Positions 1-10,008 of a DNA stretch of 64,000 nt are shown here, piece by piece; the first letter of the stretch is position 1; each line of letters opens with the position of its first letter. The DNA is from Trichomonas vaginalis G3. Its lineage: Eukaryota; Parabasalia; Trichomonadida; Trichomonadidae. The position numbers and the translations under genes were made by a program. The DNA lies in the NCBI RefSeq assembly GCF_026262505.1, contig NC_067206.1, positions 20,171,319 to 20,235,318 of the forward strand, read 5' to 3'. Below the pieces are notes generated by a model. It did not search any database, was not told where the DNA came from, and saw nothing but the letters and a program-made list of their open reading frames with translations.

Positions 1-107
1 ACGGTTATTTTACAAAACTGACAACACTTTGACCGAGTAGTTTTTTGTGCTGAACAAAAAGTGTCATATAAACATCTGTCAAAAACCGCTTTTTAACTTC
101 ACTTAAA

Positions 108-1651
108 ATGCCACGTAAGCTACGTAAGAATATACGTAAGAGGAAGAGAGCATTGAAACATCCAATAGTAAAACTGACACCACAACAACAGTTGCAACAA
201 CAAATGCTGAATGACCCCACTATGTTGCAACAAATGTCAAGCAATCCTATGCTTTTAAACCGAGTTGTTGGTGCACAGAGTGGAGGTTTAAGAGCGGCAC
301 TTTTAGCGAAAATGGCAGGCTATGGTGGAGCTGCAGACGGAACAGCATATAACCCTCAAAGTCAAATGAATTTGAGTTCACTCAAAAATCAAATAACAGA
401 TGTCAAAAAGTCAAGCATAGACATACAGAAGCAAATAAGTGAAAACGAAAAGAAACTAGAATATGACAGACACACAAAGAAACTCAATGAGTTAAACGTA
501 GAGAAAAAGAAGAAAGAAGAACAACTGAAAGAACTAAGTACAGAGGAATATGCGAAAAAAGTGTCAGAAAAAGCAGCAGAAGTAGCAAAAATGGAACAAG
601 ATGTCATAAATTTGAAAAACCATACTACTCAATATAAAATACTGAAAGATGAAGAGATAAAACAAAAAGCCCTGAAGACATATATGGATAGCGATGAGTA
701 TAAAAAAGAAGTTGAAGCAAATGTAAAGGCAGAAAAACTTTTACAGTTGCAAAACCAAACCGTACAGTATGAAACTTAGCACAAGAAAGTAAAAATAACG
801 ACGCGGCTATGCAAAAGGCAATGAAAAGCGCAGAATATATAAAAGCTAACAATGACTGGTTAGATGCCCAAGCCAACGCTAAAGCAGCCCAACTCATAGG
901 GTCAATAAGGACAAAAATACAAGCGGATGAAGATAGTTCAAATGAAGCTTTAACAAATGCTGACTTTAAGAACGCCTTCGAAGCTCTTCATAGTAAGGTG
1001 AAACTAGTGAACGACTTCTCATCTGGAAAGAAACTGAAGTCTGAAGGTTTCGACAAAGAGTTAAAAGAAGTAGCACAAAATATGACGAAAATAACAGATG
1101 CAGCAACGAGACAGGCAGTTCAAAGTGCCTATGACGCCGTTAGAGCAACTGTTGTGGAAAGTCAAGAAAAAGAGTTACAACAGACCAAAACAGACCTAGT
1201 AAATGCTTTCTTAAAAACGAAAAGTCAGGTAGGACATTATGCTGCAGATGGAACATATGTGCCAGCTGGTGGAACTTATATACCACCAAACCCTCCAAGA
1301 GAAGCACCTGCACCAGGACTACCTAACACATTTACATCGTCACATGGACATAGACACAGGCATGCACCACAACAACAACCAAAACCAACACAACAACCAA
1401 CACAACAACCAGCACAGCAACCAGCACAAACAGAGCAAGGACATAAAAGAAGTAGAGAACAAGGAAACCAAGAATTCTTAAAAATGCTTAAGGAAGAGTA
1501 TGGTTACCCAGATACTCTTGACTTTAGTGACAGATATAAAGAAGCTATTAGAAAGTTCAAGGAAGGAAATACTGACCCGAACCTATTTAGCTTTATGGCT
1601 CAGCACCAAATGGGATATAATTTCAAACCTGGAAAAATACAAGCTCGCTAA
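108..1651 (+). pseudogene. coiled-coil, Gln/Pro-rich protein of Polinton A
   Basis: I do not recognise a family. The first about 25 residues are strongly basic (Arg/Lys), then comes a Gln-rich stretch. Long Lys/Glu/Gln heptad-like segments typical of coiled coils follow (about 390-1200). A low-complexity segment of repeated Gln-Pro-Thr/Ala lies near 1370-1430. It reads in more than one open piece. It is the first gene of a rightward series leading into the capsid gene, so a structural or scaffold role is an inference from position. The upstream bases contain a T-run and TTCACTT just before the ATG. Confidence 0.5.
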
Positions 1652-1685
1652 GGGATATGATTTAATAGCATATCATCCAAATGAC

Positions 1686-3269
1686 ATGAATGAATTTACT
1701 CCGAGATATTTGGTGTCAGAGCTAAATGATAATTCAACTCTCTTCATGAAACGCGTAAAAAATAGAGACGGAACGAAAAAAGAAAGGTTTATGAGTCCGG
1801 ATGACTTAGATAGGGAACTTTTTAAAAACGGTCTCGGAATATATGAAATGCCAGCAGATGAGGTACAAGAAACTCCACAGGAAGAAGTTCAGATACAACC
1901 AGACATGGAAGAAATAGTTCAGCAACAACAGCTAGAAGAGCCTGAAGGAAACGAACAAGTCACTCCTTTGGAAACTAACTTCACAGAACTAGATGAAGAT
2001 TTGGAACAGCCGAAAAATCTTGACCCTCAACAAGAGTATGCGGAGAATATGGAATATTTCCAAGAGTCTAAAAAAAATTCGGCTGACATAGTAGAAGAAT
2101 ATCGAAAAATGTTTGCCGACATACAAAAGACTCCAACATCAGATGAAAATATCCAGCATAGAATGGAAGAACTGAAAAAAAATGTACACAAATACAACAA
2201 CCCTTTTTACTTACGAGCATTTAACGTTCAATCTTCGGATGAACTCGGTGAAGATAAAAGGTTAAATTTCAAGAAAACATATAGAAATGAAACATTGTTT
2301 AAAGTTCATTCAGAACCTAACCAAGATGGAAACAAACCTACTTTTGTTTCTGCAGACGATGGAACTACAATGAGATGGGGTCATAAAGCTAATCCAGATA
2401 GGTGGTTCATAAACTTACAACCACAATTCCAAGAAGTTGTAGACGCAATGGAAGTCAATGGTGAACCAGATATAGCTGGTATTTTAAGCGCGGCTTTAAT
2501 GCCATTGAAAGATATGAAAGATGCAGATATTTTGGACCAGTATGAAATGAACATGGCTGATGGAAATATAACACCTGACGTTCTAGAACATTTATCTCAA
2601 AGAACTACACAGAACCATAGAGATGGTATATTTGGCGAAGAGTTTAGAAAGAAAGTTATGGACAGCGAAGGAAGAGAACCTATTGTACATGACCTTGCAA
2701 ACGAAAGTTTACAAAATGTCATAAAAACTTACTTTGCAGACAATGAACCGAGAAGGGATGAATATTTAAGAAAACTCAAATGGACAGTACCAAATGAAAT
2801 GTTAGTATTGAAAAACATGTTCCTTGACAAAATAAAACCAACTACAGAAATAAACGACGCAAGACTGAAAGATTGGGTAAAAGCTTTCCCATTCACAAAA
2901 GATATTGTTGGTAACATGGAAAGAAAACCAGAATGGCTACAAAAACATATATTTGGAAACGAGCATATTCCATATGGACAGGCACTGTTTGAAGAGCTTG
3001 AACCAGAAACTCAGGAAAGAGTCATGCAAACAATACGCGAAGACTCAAATACAGACTATGACAAACTCTTTCTAGGATATAGGTTACCTGAGATGGGCGA
3101 CCAGAGCCAAAAGGCAAAAAGGACATGGGAAATTTGCAACATACTAGATGAACATAATGCAAAGATGCAACAACTTCAAGCAGAGGGCAATGAAGGAAAA
3201 AGAAGAGTTAAAAACTCAGTCAGGAAGAAAGTAAAGCTTGGTCGGAGTGGGTTCTATTATGACATATAA
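1686..3269 (+). CDS. large acidic protein upstream of the capsid gene, unknown
   Basis: About 527 codons from the first in-frame ATG (1686); the frame is open further upstream, so the start is uncertain. The N-terminal third is rich in Glu and Gln. The middle and C-terminal parts look globular with aromatic residues, and the last about 20 residues are basic (Arg/Lys). No enzymatic motif is visible. It sits between the coiled-coil gene and the major capsid gene on the same strand. That position suggests a virion or assembly protein, which is inference only. No counterpart was recognised in Polinton B. Confidence 0.5.
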   Translation: MNEFTPRYLVSELNDNSTLFMKRVKNRDGTKKERFMSPDDLDRELFKNGLGIYEMPADEVQETPQEEVQIQPDMEEIVQQQQLEEPEGNEQVTPLETNFTELDEDLEQPKNLDPQQEYAENMEYFQESKKNSADIVEEYRKMFADIQKTPTSDENIQHRMEELKKNVHKYNNPFYLRAFNVQSSDELGEDKRLNFKKTYRNETLFKVHSEPNQDGNKPTFVSADDGTTMRWGHKANPDRWFINLQPQFQEVVDAMEVNGEPDIAGILSAALMPLKDMKDADILDQYEMNMADGNITPDVLEHLSQRTTQNHRDGIFGEEFRKKVMDSEGREPIVHDLANESLQNVIKTYFADNEPRRDEYLRKLKWTVPNEMLVLKNMFLDKIKPTTEINDARLKDWVKAFPFTKDIVGNMERKPEWLQKHIFGNEHIPYGQALFEELEPETQERVMQTIREDSNTDYDKLFLGYRLPEMGDQSQKAKRTWEICNILDEHNAKMQQLQAEGNEGKRRVKNSVRKKVKLGRSGFYYDI

Positions 3270-3301
3270 ATCCAACTATTCTATATTTTTACTCATATGA
3301 A

Positions 3302-4921
3302 ATGTACGCCGCTCAGAATATAACGCCAACAGTTTTGGATGCCATGAATGGAAATGTTTCCGAATGGTATAACGAATGCGACAATGCCATTAGAAGGTCA
3401 GAAATAGTTCCTGGAACTTACGAATATACAACTGCTGTTTCTTATGGAAACGTAGGTGAGTTTGGAGAAGGTTCTTCAACAACAGTAGATATTGCTTGCG
3501 ACAGGTTTCATATAATTTCTATTGACAACTCTTTCTTATACGTGGAACAAGACATTGAAATAAAACCTTCTGCCAAGTTGTCTGACAAGAAAGGTTGCAA
3601 TGGAATTTTCTATGTCGGATACCAATATGCTCCAGAAGTTTTCATGGGATATAAGATATATTCTAACTCTGACTTAGTTCAAACAGTAACATGGGCAAAC
3701 TATGAATGGTTCGCTTTGAGAAACTCAGTACAACCACAAGCTAGAGAACAAACAGACCAGTATGCAACTATTGAGAAAATAAGAAGACTTGACCCTAACG
3801 TTCCAGGAGTTTATGTTAACCTTTCTGGACAAACTGCAGCAGCAGTAACCAAAGTAAAACTGAAACTTAGAGTTCCTTTGTCATCTTTCCTCATCTTCAG
3901 GTTTTTAAGATACTTGCCAAACTGGGCAGGAAAAATTTCTATCGAACTTACTCCAAGCAAAAATAACTTAGTCATTGCACCAACACAAGACCCATTCACT
4001 CTTACAGAAGTAGTGGGAGCAAATCAAACGTCATTCGCCGAATTTTGCAAAGACAAAGTTGACTTAGACTTTGGTTTCTCAAACCTCAACACTGAAGTAA
4101 ACTACTACTTCAATGCTGCTGGAACTGCTTGGGACCCAGTTAAGTTCACATGCGAAAAGTTTGAATGCAAGAGAATAGAAAGCAGACTTGCAGTCTATAT
4201 GTTGGACCCAGATATTTCAAATGCTTTAGCTGCCAAATATATTGCAGTTCCACTTATGTTCCCTATACACCAAATATCTGTCAAAGACTTTGCAGGTGAA
4301 GTTGGAAACCAAAGTGCTGACCCAGGTGCAAGAACAGATATTGCTTTAACAACTGCAATGAAACATGCAGATACTATGTTTGTACTGTTCAGACGAACTA
4401 TAAATGACTATTCTTGCTTCTACAACCCTGGTATTAAATACCATATAAACATAGATGGCAAATACTATCCAAGAGAAGAATATTCTACAGTTGAGGATAT
4501 GAGGTCATACAACTTGACATTAGATGCTATGAACTTTAACAACAACTTCACAACAACCATTAACCCTGAAATGCAAAGTTCTATTATGCCATATGTGAAA
4601 GTATGGACTCATACAGGAGCTCAAAAACTCAATATACAAATGGAGACCGTTCAAACTTTTGGCTTGGCATTCCATTTGCTGACTCAGAAGACTTTATGGG
4701 TGGTATTTCAACTGTTGGTACAGTTCAAATACAATATACTGGTGACAGAGACGGTCCAGATGAACTTGAGAGCAAAGAAGTTTACAAAACCAATAGCACT
4801 TTTCACGGAAGATGCTCTTTTTGAAAATTCGTTCGATGAAACCTGCTGGGGCTCCTCAGATTGGCATAACGACAGCTTCCATCGAGCAGATTTTGGCAGC
4901 AGGTCAGTAAGTTGTTCTTGA
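3302..4921 (+). CDS. major capsid protein, double jelly-roll (Polinton A)
   Basis: This 539-residue frame has the length and block pattern of Polinton double jelly-roll capsid proteins. The clearest block is the K-L-R-V-P-L...F-L-R-Y-L-P-N-W-A-G-K-I segment around residues 190-220. It aligns by eye with L-R-I-P-V...I-R-F-I-P-A-F-A-G-N-I in the capsid protein of element B (43777-45351). In this family it forms the hexons of an icosahedral shell. The two proteins are otherwise strongly diverged. The ATG is preceded by the TTTTTAC...GAAATG start box found across both elements. The C-terminal end of the frame is less family-like. Confidence 0.75.
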   Translation: MYAAQNITPTVLDAMNGNVSEWYNECDNAIRRSEIVPGTYEYTTAVSYGNVGEFGEGSSTTVDIACDRFHIISIDNSFLYVEQDIEIKPSAKLSDKKGCNGIFYVGYQYAPEVFMGYKIYSNSDLVQTVTWANYEWFALRNSVQPQAREQTDQYATIEKIRRLDPNVPGVYVNLSGQTAAAVTKVKLKLRVPLSSFLIFRFLRYLPNWAGKISIELTPSKNNLVIAPTQDPFTLTEVVGANQTSFAEFCKDKVDLDFGFSNLNTEVNYYFNAAGTAWDPVKFTCEKFECKRIESRLAVYMLDPDISNALAAKYIAVPLMFPIHQISVKDFAGEVGNQSADPGARTDIALTTAMKHADTMFVLFRRTINDYSCFYNPGIKYHINIDGKYYPREEYSTVEDMRSYNLTLDAMNFNNNFTTTINPEMQSSIMPYVKVWTHTGAQKLNIQMETVQTFGLAFHLLTQKTLWVVFQLLVQFKYNILVTETVQMNLRAKKFTKPIALFTEDALFENSFDETCWGSSDWHNDSFHRADFGSRSVSCS

Positions 4922-5049
4922 ACTGACTTCTCTCCGTCAAATATTGACAGTACGCCAGTTTTGATATAATATTGTATTATAAACTTACCTTTAGAAATAT
5001 CGGTCAGTTTTGTTGTTATATTTTTGTCTGCTTCAAGAACTTTCACCAT
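4708..5049 (-). CDS. opposite-strand ORF, possibly fibre-related
   Basis: A 113-codon frame facing the capsid gene and overlapping its 3' end. The N-terminal about 60 residues look protein-like, the remainder overlaps the capsid frame and may be noise. Weak resemblance of the ISKGKFIIQYYIKTG region to fibre shafts is an impression only. It could equally be a chance frame. Confidence 0.25.
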   Translation of the reverse strand: MVKVLEADKNITTKLTDISKGKFIIQYYIKTGVLSIFDGEKSVQEQLTDLLPKSARWKLSLCQSEEPQQVSSNEFSKRASSVKSAIGFVNFFALKFIWTVSVTSILYLNCTNS

Positions 5050-5240
5050 CTCGTTATACCAACTTTCTTTGCTTTATGAAAATATTTTGGTTCAGCAAAG
5101 ACTGCTATTCTATAACATTTTCCATTGTTTGTATAAAGAACTATTCTGTCAATGAACTTGTATTGTTTGTGTGTGTAAACTTTGTTTTGCTTCAATTCGA
5201 AGAGATACTCAAATACGTCCATCTTTTTATTCTAAGTAAA

Positions 5241-5822
5241 ATGTCATTTCCGAAAAATAGAAGCGTAAGTGTTTCAAAAGGTTTAATGGCGGTGGCAGAT
5301 GTGAAGTTAAATTCACCAACTCAAACAAACAGTCAAAGTGTTGTTGTCAATGTCAAAGAAAGAGATGTTGAAGTGGGGAAACCATACGAAGACGAAGATG
5401 GTATAACAATTGTTCCTGTAAAAGAACAACCAACATACCCTGAAGTTAGCAGAGACTTAAGTTCTGTTGCAGATATTCGAAACGACTACCAACAACTTAA
5501 AGACAAACTTAAAACTCAGGAGAAGATTTGTCAAGCTTTGGGTATAATGTTAAACTTGGTCGAACACAACCCTGTAAAAGTGAACTCATATGTCATCGCA
5601 CCTCATGAAATTTTGAAAGAACTATTGAAACTTTTGACAGAGGCAGACGATATAAACATCAAAGAAATAGAACCCGACATTGCTTGCTGTGGTGTTTCAT
5701 ATAATGTCATTGACAAGATATACGTTATGAAAGGAGGTGAAACGTTGAACTTAAAATATAGTTTCCCAGACGTCATAAAAATATTTGACGACCACAACAT
5801 TTCATTAAAATTTAGTTGCTAA
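5241..5822 (+). CDS. conserved Polinton protein with CCG motif (A copy)
   Basis: The ATG at 5241 is chosen because the start box CTTTTTATTCTAAGTAAA lies directly before it, although the frame is open to 5010. About 193 residues: a low-complexity N-terminal half, then a helical middle, then a compact C-terminal domain with I-E-P-D-I-A-C-C-G. The same arrangement (Pro-Glu-Ile-Glu-Cys-Cys-Gly followed by a short beta-rich tail) occurs in the 54804-55442 gene of element B, also beside the penton-like gene. The family is therefore conserved between two diverged elements and probably part of the capsid module. Function unknown. Confidence 0.6.
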   Translation: MSFPKNRSVSVSKGLMAVADVKLNSPTQTNSQSVVVNVKERDVEVGKPYEDEDGITIVPVKEQPTYPEVSRDLSSVADIRNDYQQLKDKLKTQEKICQALGIMLNLVEHNPVKVNSYVIAPHEILKELLKLLTEADDINIKEIEPDIACCGVSYNVIDKIYVMKGGETLNLKYSFPDVIKIFDDHNISLKFSC

Positions 5823-5826
5823 GTAA

Positions 5827-6631
5827 ATGGCAGAAGACATAGTGTTTATACTATTACGACTAAAAAACCCTGAGTCATATAATTCTATAACAACAAACTT
5901 ACAAAGTCCTCAAGGACGATATTGTAAACTAACTTAAACACAATGACGACTAAAGCCTGTTTTGCTCTTTTGACACCAGAAGATTTTATTGTTGTGAATG
6001 GTAAAAAATACTCCTTTGAAGATACTTACTCAGATATACCACCAACAGGTTTTGTTGACTTATTTAATACTTTAAGGACGGATGTAACATGTGCTGCAAC
6101 TAGAGCAGGTTTCATTATGTTTGGATGTCCGACTGAGTTTACTATAAACGATATGAGCTATAATACAAAACTTATATCTGGTTTTTACTACCAACATTTC
6201 CTATAACAGGAAAAGGTGTCATACAAGGAATGTCTGTTCCATTGACTTTAAGTACACCTATTTTATATATTGTTTCAAACTTAGGTTCAAAGTGCTATTC
6301 GAATGTCGACAGAAACTACTATGACCAAAAGATACTTATGCGTATAAACAACACTTTCTCTGCTGGTTTGCCTATTGTTCATTCGAATGCAGAATTTTCA
6401 ACCTTTAGTGAACTCAAACACTTTGGCAAGTATAACTTGACATTAGTTGACGCAAACTTTGTTCCTGTAAAACTTTTATGTCCTATGTATTTGTCAATGA
6501 CGGCAGAAAGTTTCGAATTGGAAGATGCAACTGGTGAAAGTATTGTATTACAAGAACAACTTCAACAACAAATAGCTCAAGAACAACAAATGCAACAAAT
6601 GGAACAAATGCAACAACAAAGTCAAGAATAA
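5827..6631 (+). pseudogene. penton-like minor capsid protein (Polinton A)
   Basis: Beta-rich protein read in more than one piece. Its C-terminal part contains L-T-L-V-D-A-N-F-V-P-V-K-L-L...M-T-A-E, which lines up with F-R-L-V-D-F-Q-G-E-P-V-I-L...M-T-V-E in the 53810-54576 gene of element B. The N-terminal parts also match loosely. The single-jelly-roll penton of Polintons is the expected partner of the double jelly-roll hexon, and this gene has the right size and neighbourhood. The tail is Gln-rich. The family assignment is by cross-comparison, not by a diagnostic motif. Confidence 0.5.
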
Positions 6632-6659
6632 AAAAATATTTTTTTTTTATTTTATAAAA

Positions 6660-7895
6660 ATGTACAGAATAGACGTTTCAGATTTTTATGACTTCCAAGC
6701 GTTCAGAAATATGTGTCCATTTCGAGACTATAACAAAGCAGTCGAGAATTTGAAACGTTTAGTCATTTATGTCGACTCTGCCCCAGAATGTTATGTTATG
6801 AAAGAATGGGATGTTGTCTTTAACAAACCAAGAGCAACAATAGTTTCAGAACAAGAATGTAGACAGAAACTTAAGAAAATAAAAGTCGTACAAGTTGGCA
6901 TGAAGATGTTAGATGCTTGGGATATCTTATTGTCAAAGTTAGAAGATTTTTCAGTTCGTGGTATAAAGTTCTATACACCTTCTCCAAACTTCTATTCTAT
7001 CTTCACTGGATATAAATATGAACAAGTAGAATGGAAAGAAAATATTATAGAAGCTTGGTTAGACCATGTCAAAGAAATTATATGCAATGGAAACGAAAGA
7101 GTCTATGAGTATATCTTATGTTGGTTTGCAAACATCTTACAACATCCAAGTGCTAAAAATGAAACTGCTCTCATTATAATTGGAAAACAAGGAACAGGTA
7201 AGAATACTTTCTTTACAGATATTTTGTGCAAACTGTTAGAGGGCTATTCGAATCCGAATATGACAAACTTAGAAAACATCTGCGGTAAATTTAACTCTTC
7301 AATAGAGAATATGAAACTTATAGTATGTAACGAACTTCAAAGTATAGATACAACAAAAGTTTTGAACTCAGATGCTTTGAAGAGTCTTATAACAGACAAA
7401 GTTGGAGTTGTTGAAAGAAAATATAAAGACCAAAGAGTTTGTGAAAATGTTGCAAACTTCATTATGGTTTCAAACAATGCTGTTCCGATGAAGTTAGAAA
7501 GTTCTGACAGAAGATATGTAGTTGTCAGAACGTCAGATTCTCATATGCAAGATACAGAATATTTTGACGACTTAGCAGAAACTTTGACATCTGACTTTTA
7601 CAACCACTTGTTCTCATACTTTATGACATTAGATATTTCTAAGTTCAATCCAAGACAAATTCCATATACCGAAGAAAGACAAACATTGTTAGAAGCAAAC
7701 AAGAGTGTATATGAACTGTTTATAGATGAGACTAACTTTGAGTGTTTAGATGAAAGGTCATTGTACGATGAATATAAACAGTATTGTCAAGAGTATGGTT
7801 ATATGACAGCGTCTAAACGAACATTCTTGGCAAATGTCAAAAATCTTTTAGACGTACAGAACGGCGTATATACAAAGAAAAATTTTTATGAGTAA
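6660..7895 (+). CDS. superfamily 3 helicase (D5/virophage type)
   Basis: 411 residues. Walker A is G-K-Q-G-T-G-K-N-T at about residues 174-182, Walker B is I-V-C-N-E at about 221-225, and motif C is F-I-M-V-S-N-N at about 267-273. An S-D-R-R arginine finger follows at about 282. These are the ordered SF3 signatures of viral replicative helicases. No primase domain is obvious in the N-terminal 140 residues. It would unwind DNA at replication origins as a hexamer. A very AT-rich spacer (6632-6659) with the T-run start box precedes the ATG. SF3 helicases are typical of virophages and Polinton-like viruses, less so of classic Polintons. None was seen in element B. Confidence 0.85.
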   Translation: MYRIDVSDFYDFQAFRNMCPFRDYNKAVENLKRLVIYVDSAPECYVMKEWDVVFNKPRATIVSEQECRQKLKKIKVVQVGMKMLDAWDILLSKLEDFSVRGIKFYTPSPNFYSIFTGYKYEQVEWKENIIEAWLDHVKEIICNGNERVYEYILCWFANILQHPSAKNETALIIIGKQGTGKNTFFTDILCKLLEGYSNPNMTNLENICGKFNSSIENMKLIVCNELQSIDTTKVLNSDALKSLITDKVGVVERKYKDQRVCENVANFIMVSNNAVPMKLESSDRRYVVVRTSDSHMQDTEYFDDLAETLTSDFYNHLFSYFMTLDISKFNPRQIPYTEERQTLLEANKSVYELFIDETNFECLDERSLYDEYKQYCQEYGYMTASKRTFLANVKNLLDVQNGVYTKKNFYE

Positions 7896-7931
7896 ATTTT
7901 AAAAACAGTATTTTTTTATCCGATAGAAAAG

Positions 7932-8351
7932 ATGACGAAATATATTTCAGTAAATAAGTACATGACAGGACTTAAAGAAGAACTAGACCCATTCGCATAT
8001 TTGAATGTTTACTTCTACAATTTTGAAAAGTCTACATTTGACAAAATTTGGAACATTGCACCAGTTAAGTTTGCTGTTGTTAGAAAAAGTGGTGCAACTT
8101 TTGAAGACTTAGACATAGAAGGTTTGTTAGCAGTCAAAGAAAATTTTGACAGAAAGTTCTCAAAACTCGAAGAAGGTAAAGCATACAAACTTGTTATACC
8201 TTATGAACCAAAGAAAGCAGACGACTATGAATATTATGAGTCTAAGATAGTTGAAGTTCAAGGTAAATTGGGTAAAAAGATTTTAGAGTCTAAGCCAGTG
8301 TTTGCTCCGAAAGAGGAAGAGAACATTGACATTGACCCAGAAATGTTCTAA
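7932..8351 (+). CDS. small acidic-tailed protein, unknown
   Basis: 139 residues, not recognised. The start is supported by TTTTTTTATCCGATAGAAAA directly before the ATG. The C-terminus ends in an acidic Asp-Ile-Asp-Pro-Glu run, similar in style to the tail of the 52453-52944 protein of element B. It lies between the SF3 helicase and the ATPase on the same strand. A DNA-binding or replication accessory role is only a guess from position. Confidence 0.5.
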   Translation: MTKYISVNKYMTGLKEELDPFAYLNVYFYNFEKSTFDKIWNIAPVKFAVVRKSGATFEDLDIEGLLAVKENFDRKFSKLEEGKAYKLVIPYEPKKADDYEYYESKIVEVQGKLGKKILESKPVFAPKEEENIDIDPEMF

Positions 8352-8423
8352 AAATAAAATTTTATTTTTACATGTCAAATTTCTTTTTCTCTGGAATTGG
8401 TTCAGGTTCTTTCTTCTCTTCTT

Positions 8424-8828
8424 CTACTTTCTTTTCTTTCTTTTCTTTCTTTCTTCTTTCTTCTTTTCTGGTGGAGTTATGTCAAATTTCTCCGAACCAT
8501 ATTTCTGTAAAAGTTCTTTGTCCTTTAATAGCTCTTCTATTCTGTTTTCTATTTCATCTTCAAGAACAGCGCATGTGTCTTCTTTGCATTCTAAGAACTT
8601 TTGTTGGACTTCATCTTTCCAATCGGCGTCATCTCTGTCAACAAGTCTGTCATTGACAAATTTTAAGACTGCTCTTTGTAATGTTTTATGGTTCTTGTCA
8701 TATTCCCAGAAACAGAACTTTAGAACAAATTCACCTTTCTTGTTTACACTATGTAAGATTTTATGGTCGACAGATGTTTTGCTGTCAAAAAGTTTGTCTC
8801 GAATATAGATAGCGAAATCGCTAGACAT
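8424..8828 (-). CDS. small protein with Lys/Glu tail, unknown
   Basis: 134 residues on the minus strand. The ATG at 8828 is preceded by the start box TTTTATCTTTTAGAAA. The N-terminal about 100 residues look globular and mixed-charge. The C-terminal about 20 residues are almost all Lys, Glu and Arg. The gene is divergent from the packaging ATPase with a 36-bp spacer if that gene starts at 8865. No family recognised. Confidence 0.5.
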   Translation of the reverse strand: MSSDFAIYIRDKLFDSKTSVDHKILHSVNKKGEFVLKFCFWEYDKNHKTLQRAVLKFVNDRLVDRDDADWKDEVQQKFLECKEDTCAVLEDEIENRIEELLKDKELLQKYGSEKFDITPPEKKKEERKKRKKRK

Positions 8829-8864
8829 TTTCTAAAAGATAAAATTTTTAATTTTTCTAAAAAT

Positions 8865-9737
8865 ATGTTAGAAAAAAAGTTTGCTGACATTGACAAGAAA
8901 TTTGAGAATGTTTTAAACAAGAACAAGAGGAAGTTAGAAAATGCTCAGATAAAACCCATACATGACAAGTTCTTATTTGCTCAGAATGGTATAACAGGTC
9001 TAATTGCACCACCTGGGTCGGGTAAGACTTTCACTTATCTTAAAATGGCTGCACAACAACAAGAACTAGATGAGAAGAACCCATTCTATGAGTTAGTAGT
9101 CATTTGTAGTACTTCTGGTCAATTTGACCAAACCGTAAATTCGTTCAAAGATATTATAAAAAAGTCTAAGTTAGTATGTATAAAAGACTCTGAGTTGTTA
9201 GATTGGATAAAGAAGTACCAAAGAAGAGTTTTGAAGTACAATGCTATAAATGAGTATGTCAATTCGAAGTTTAAAGACCCAAATGAGGAAATGCAGAGAA
9301 TATTAGAGAAGAAACACTTCAGAAACAAACAGAAAGAGATAGAATACATTTCGAAGAAATTGCAATCTTACGATTGGAAGACTTACCCTCATAGATGTCT
9401 TCTTATTTTAGATGACTTTGCTTCTCATCCTTTGTTAAAGAACAGAGAACAAGATATGTGTCGAATTCTTAAGAAGCTCAGACACTTTAACATCTCAGTT
9501 GTCATTTGTGTACAGACAGCAAAGAGTTTAAGTAAGGATGTAAAGAGAATACTTACTGATATCATACTTTTCCCTGGATTGTCCGAAGACGATTTCATGG
9601 AACTTATGAAAGAGTCCATGGCAGGTAAGTTTGACAGACATGAACTATGGGAGAAGTACAAAGTCATACAAGACCCTCATACTTCTTTCAGAATTCATAT
9701 CTACGCGAACAAAGTTCAAATTGTAAAAAGTCAATAA
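8865..9737 (+). CDS. genome-packaging ATPase (A32/FtsK-HerA type)
   Basis: Walker A A-P-P-G-S-G-K-T lies near residue 50 and Walker B C-L-L-I-L-D-D-F-A about 145 residues later. A conserved V-I-C-V-Q-T stretch (sensor region) follows. The layout matches the ATPase of element B (55866-56753), including the K-Y-P/T-Y-P...L-L-I/V-L/C-D-D-F-A block and R-H-F/Y...V-A-I/V-V. It would drive packaging of the genome into the capsid. The upstream ATG at 8763 would overlap the opposite gene, so 8865 is preferred because it follows TTTTTCTAAAAAT. Length about 290 residues, normal for the family. Confidence 0.8.
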   Translation: MLEKKFADIDKKFENVLNKNKRKLENAQIKPIHDKFLFAQNGITGLIAPPGSGKTFTYLKMAAQQQELDEKNPFYELVVICSTSGQFDQTVNSFKDIIKKSKLVCIKDSELLDWIKKYQRRVLKYNAINEYVNSKFKDPNEEMQRILEKKHFRNKQKEIEYISKKLQSYDWKTYPHRCLLILDDFASHPLLKNREQDMCRILKKLRHFNISVVICVQTAKSLSKDVKRILTDIILFPGLSEDDFMELMKESMAGKFDRHELWEKYKVIQDPHTSFRIHIYANKVQIVKSQ

Positions 9738-9744
9738 AAATAAT

Positions 9745-10008
9745 GTTTAGGGTAGAAGGTTAGATATACCCTCTTTTCTACCCTCTTTTCTACCCCAGTT
9801 ATTTTATAAGCGTTTTACATGGTAAACGTTATTTTTAAAATTTTGTGAAAACTCAACGGTTTGACACATGCCCTAAAAATTATTTTACTCATGAATTTTC
9901 ATACGGAATTCAGCAAAAATATATTTTAGGGTAGAAGGTTAGATATACCCTCTTTTCTACCCTCTTTTCTACCCCAGTTATTTTATAACCGTTTTACATG
10001 GTAAACAT
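9745..10008. repeat. two direct copies of an about 84-bp repeat (left pair)
   Basis: The copies at 9745-9829 and 9925-10008 each read TTTAGGGTAGAAGGTTAGAT, then two TCTTTTCTACCC units, then GTTTTACATGGTAAAC. A similar motif sits inside the terminal repeats of Polinton B (near 40834-40890 and 58395-58455). Here the pair lies between the ends of the ATPase gene and the facing 9983-10897 gene; inverted counterparts lie beyond that gene. Confidence 0.85.

Noticed and set aside
8302-8808. 168-codon plus-strand frame rich in Phe and Ser
   Set aside because: It is the shadow of the minus-strand gene 8424-8828, including its Lys/Glu tail read in reverse.
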